A stretch of 64,000 bases of DNA from contig NC_133172.1 in the NCBI RefSeq assembly GCF_040802235.1, positions 58,349,613-58,413,612 on the forward strand. Direction: 5' to 3'. The notes beneath the pieces were generated by a model. That model was not told where the DNA came from, searched no databases, and was given only the letters and a program-made list of their open reading frames with translations. Positions 60,261 to 64,000 of the stretch are shown here, in pieces. Source of the stretch: Manis javanica. Lineage: Eukaryota > Chordata > Mammalia > Pholidota > Manidae. The position numbers and the translations under genes are program-made. Positions within the stretch are counted from its first letter, which is position 1; each line of letters begins with the position of its first letter.

Positions 60261-62000
60261 TGGCTTGCACTTAGTAAATGCTCTGCCATTGTTATTACCC
60301 CTGCCTTCCAGGAGCTCTTGTTGTCTATTAAAACATACTTATGAGCACCCAGAATGTGCTAGGTACTGGGCATACAGGCAGCTCCCTACCCCATGGAGCT
60401 TCCATTCTAGGGTTTCTGTTGTGTGTGTGTTTTATTTAACTTGCTCCCAGTAAGTAGTGAAGAATAGCTTTGGAATAGTGCTTTAAGAGATTCTTAAATT
60501 ACAAAGCTCGGAAAAACTTTAAAAAACCATCAATGTTAAAGTGCCCTATTATCTACAACACACTAATCATCGAATTCGCCTCTATTGTTTTGTTGGTGGG
60601 AAAGTGAGGAGGGGAGCTATGCTGCCCAAAGACCCTTACAAATGACTCAGCAGCAGGGCTGGGATTCACACCTAGGACACCTGCCTCCCAGCACCTTCCA
60701 GTACCTTCTAGAGCCTTCTGGTGCCTTCCTTTGTCATTGGCTCTCCTGCTCTCAAGCTGCTGTCAGAAATGATATGATCAAGAAAGTATATAAACAGATC
60801 AGGCTGAGTAAACTCACTTTGGAGGGAAGCAGAAAGGCTGGATTCTCCAGTCCTGGGGTAGGTGGACGTGTGGGACTCAAGGGGCAACAGATGCTTCCCT
60901 AGGGATGGGCTGGCTGGGTCCAGCTCTGGTGGGGTTATTAGGTGAGGGAAGATAACACTGGAACTCGTGGTGGTTTCCTGGGTGTCTGGGGCCAGTCCTA
61001 AGCCTTTGGAGGCTCAGGAAAGCTGCAGATAGGAGCACAGTCTGGAGAACCCATGCCCAGCCTCCTTGCTGCCCATTTCGGCTCATTGTCCAGCCCAGGT
61101 GAATCGGATCACCAGCACGTGCTGGAGTGAGGCACACAGAGGCCATGGAGCCATCCACGTGGATGACGCCAGGCATTAGTCAGGGTAGGTTAAGTGCTCT
61201 AACAACCAGTCCCCAAATCTCATGGCTTCATGCAACACGGTTTACTTCTTGCTCACAGTACAGCAGGGATCTGCCCCACTGGACCGTGCAGGCACTCGGC
61301 TCCTTCCCCCTCCTTTCTCCAGGGCCTCATTGAGTGGGGGGAAGGGGGTGTGCAGGAAGCAGAGCCGGTGGTTGGCCTGGCCTTTGGCTCTGTCTGGCAC
61401 AGCTCAGTTGTGTGTCTGCTACTCCCAGTTGCAGGGGAGGCTGGGGACAGGGCTTAGTTGTGTCCAGGAGAAAGGAGACTGTGAAATGGTGATGACTCGC
61501 ACCCAGGATCCTCGAGACACCGTGGAAGTTGGGAGGTTTCCAGGGTACCAATGGCAGGACTGCTTCCCTGGAAAGGAAGTTCGGGCAGCATGGTCTCCTC
61601 TCACTTTGGGTTGCCAGCTTGGTGGTAGGTCAGGAAAGGGCAGATTTCTCTCTGGTGGGGAGTAAAATAGGATAAGTGAACTTACTGAAAGGGACAGAGC
61701 AATGCACGCATGACAGTGGTGATCTTTACTGTCTACCTACTGTGTGCAGCAGCGGGGTTGGGGGGCCAGAGGAAGGGCTGCCCCCACGCTTGAGTGTGTG
61801 TCTATGAATATATGTGCATCTGTGGATATACATAAAGTCATTTGAGCTTCTTGCAGTTGCAGAAACATCTTAGTTGGGAATCAGTGGGCTTATCAGTTTG
61901 GTGTTTGCCAGTGTTTGGCTGACATTTCTTTGTGAATGTCAAGTGAGTTCAGGGAACCTGCGTTAGAAAGTTAATGCTGAGTATTTGTTAAGGGCAAGCA

Positions 62001-62245
62001 CCAGGTACTAAGTTTGTGAATTGAGTACCAGATACTATGTATGCAAAGGGAGTTTCCGAGGCACTGCGTTTGCGGAGGGAGTTTCCCAGGCACTGGACTG
62101 AGTGGGAACTCCCAGGCAGTGGACTTGGAGTGAGTGCCCCCAGGCACTGGGCGGAGGGAGTGCCCCTGGGTACTGGATTTGCAACTGCAGTGTGCCCAGA
62201 TGCAGCGCGTAGAAAGGGGGTGCGCCCAGGTACCTCACTTGCCAA
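62001..62245 (+). repeat. Minisatellite, ~30-36-bp unit
   Basis: About seven degenerate tandem copies of a unit of the form (ccaggcactgg)(a/t-rich spacer)(ggagggagtttcc). Unit starts lie near 62001, 62033, 62067, 62091, 62118, 62146 and 62176, and a final partial copy near 62221. Copies in the middle are best conserved and the edges are diverged. Confidence 0.75.
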
Positions 62246-64000
62246 GTCAGGCACAATCTTCCCCTGCAAAGGCTCACAGTTAAATTGGGGTCCACTACCA
62301 ATCATGATAGACTACAGAAAAAAGTATATATCCTCAGAGAAGTTTATGCTTTGTCCTCCACCCATGAGGCAGGGAGTTTCAGGAGAGTTTTGTAGGAGAG
62401 ACCCCATCTGGACAGACAGAGCTAGGGTTGCGACTGGCAGAGATGGGGCAGGGGCCTGGGGGTGGGAGTGGGCAGAGGGAGCAGTGAGAAAAGGGAGAGA
62501 GGCCAGAGCGGCTGGGACACGTTCTGGGTGGTCTGCGGCCTTCTCCCCAAGTGCTGGGCTCCATTAGAGCGTGTAGGAGATAAAGATGGAGGCTGGGTCA
62601 CTTCCCGCAGCAGCCCCGAGCCGGGTTGTGGTTAGTGCTGACTGACTAGGGCATGTTCTGGCTGGCAGGGCCCTGATCACCGCACAGACATGGGGGACTG
62701 GCCGCCAGCTGGGAGCCCGGGATGCCCCTGAATTGGAGCTTCAGAAGTGCAGGGATTGGAGTTACCAGGGCTGGGCATCAGTCACAGTGGTGACCACTGC
62801 AGCGGCCTTTGCCAGGAGCTGTGCTGGCCAGTCACACTGGAGATCCCCATAGCCACCCAGCGAGATGCTGCTGATCTCCCCATTTTACAAGGGGGGACAC
62901 CGAGGCTCTGCCTTTCTGCAGACGTTCTTTGCCAGAACGAGTGGATGAATGAGAGGGGGAGTGAACGAATGGGGCTGCTATAGTCGGCTGTCGGGTGGTA
63001 CCTCCTGTTGAAAGGAGAGGGAAGGCCACGTTTGGACTGCTGCCCTTCACTTCATGTGACCCCACATTGTCTGGCCTCCGCGTGACGGGCGTGTCAGCTG
63101 CCTCCCCTGCCGGGGCTGCTGAGGCTGATGGAGGGAGTGCCACAGACCTATGTGTTGCCCAGCACAGGGTTCCTGGCTCACCACTGTGCCCGTGAGGCTG
63201 CTGTGCCAGGCCTGCTGTCCCTGGAGTGCCCGCCAGGCTTCCACCATACTTCCTGAATCCTGGGCCTGAAACCTCTGCTGTGAGCTTTGGCTCACACGGC
63301 TTCCCTTCTGGAACCTTCCTTCCTGGAGACCTGGTGGGAAGGCTCAGCCTGGCTCTGGGGCCCTTGGGAAGGTGGCCCCATGGGCCGAAGCCCAAGATAG
63401 GAGTGGCGCTCTGCTTTGTGTCTGCGGTGGAGTCCCAGGCCAGGGGCTGTGGGGTAGGGGGGCAGGGCTGCTCCGGTGGAAAGGGGAACAGTGACTTGTT
63501 GATGTCCATCTGCTGCTCTGGTTGGTTCATGTTTCATGACCCTGTGGCTGAGGCTTGCACTGGGGGTGGGAAAATGAAAGAGCTGCAACTGTCCCAGCAG
63601 CCTGATGGCTCCCGGGCTTGGGGATCCAGGCAGGGTTGGGCTGCGGGGTCAGATGGATCAGGACAGGGTGGGGGCAACTGCAGGACAATAGTGAGAATGT
63701 CCTCTAACCGTGCTGTGGTCCCTGGACACATTTGTACGTTGAATCCTCAGAGCAGCCCCTGAGGCTGCAGGTTGCGTATGGGAGACCTGGAGCGCAGATG
63801 ACCTGGCTGCAGGGCCAAAGGCCTTCTCCACCATGACCCTCATGCCATGATGCCTCCTTGCTGGGGTCTGAGGGCAGGAGCCGGGGCCGCAGGACTGATG
63901 ACCAGCCACGCACCTGTAACAACAGCTGATGCCTGCACCACACTTCCCGTTCTGAGCCCATCGTGTGAGGGCCCTGTGAGGCGGTGCTGTCATCTCCATT

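Noticed and set aside
62001-62245. Repeat array considered as CRISPR-like
   Set aside because: The units are contiguous and degenerate, without unique spacers of uniform length, and the DNA is mammalian. It is a minisatellite.

Overview
The window is mammalian nuclear DNA. It holds the 3' end of one gene, an intergenic interval of about 29 kb, and the 5' end of a second gene, both on the + strand. Four spliced exons (766-902, 1158-1286, 10103-10212, 10300-10481) encode the last 185 residues of gigaxonin (GAN/KLHL16), and a CpG-island first exon (ATG at 53020, donor at 53317) encodes the first 99 residues of CMIP (c-Maf-inducing protein). GAN followed by CMIP in the same orientation is the gene order I know from human 16q23, so the locus is orthologous. 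I see no Alu, rodent B1/B2, ruminant Bov-tA, horse ERE or carnivore CAN-SINE copies. The repeats are ancient mammalian ones (MIR, L2, old L1, MLT1 LTRs, hAT fragments) plus a few younger L1 pieces. Their 3'- and 5'-UTR sequences resemble, from memory only, L1s of a non-primate, non-rodent placental; pangolin or a xenarthran is my weakly held guess.

Layout. 1-765: end of GAN intron 7. 766-10481: GAN exons 8-11, with a repeat-filled 8.8-kb intron 9 that includes a degenerate retroviral pol fossil, and an 87-nt intron 10. 10482 onward: 3' UTR, with candidate polyadenylation signals near 12.8-13.0 kb (short form) and at 23082 (long form, a possible 12.6-kb 3' UTR). Two L1-derived insertions with target-site duplications lie in the long form; one is an unusual fragment carrying only the extreme 5' end of an L1. 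About 23.1-52.1 kb: intergenic, with many MIR/L2/L1 fragments, four MLT1-type LTRs, a solo LTR carrying a large CT-repeat expansion, an AT-rich degenerate tandem repeat and an orphan CpG-rich block (30.44-31.09 kb). 52.1-53.6 kb: CMIP CpG-island promoter with two perfect CRE palindromes, a CCAAT box, a 5-codon upstream ORF and a G-rich hairpin/quadruplex element. 53317-64000: CMIP intron 1, with a 40-bp near-palindrome, a short local duplication, old repeats and a ~32-bp-unit minisatellite.

Function. Gigaxonin is a BTB-Kelch adaptor for CUL3 ubiquitin ligase that controls intermediate-filament turnover. CMIP is a PH- and LRR-containing cytoplasmic signalling adaptor. They are neighbours and nothing in the sequence shows joint regulation. 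I found no new protein-coding gene between them and no convincing novel multi-gene system; the most notable observations are regulatory and transposon-derived.
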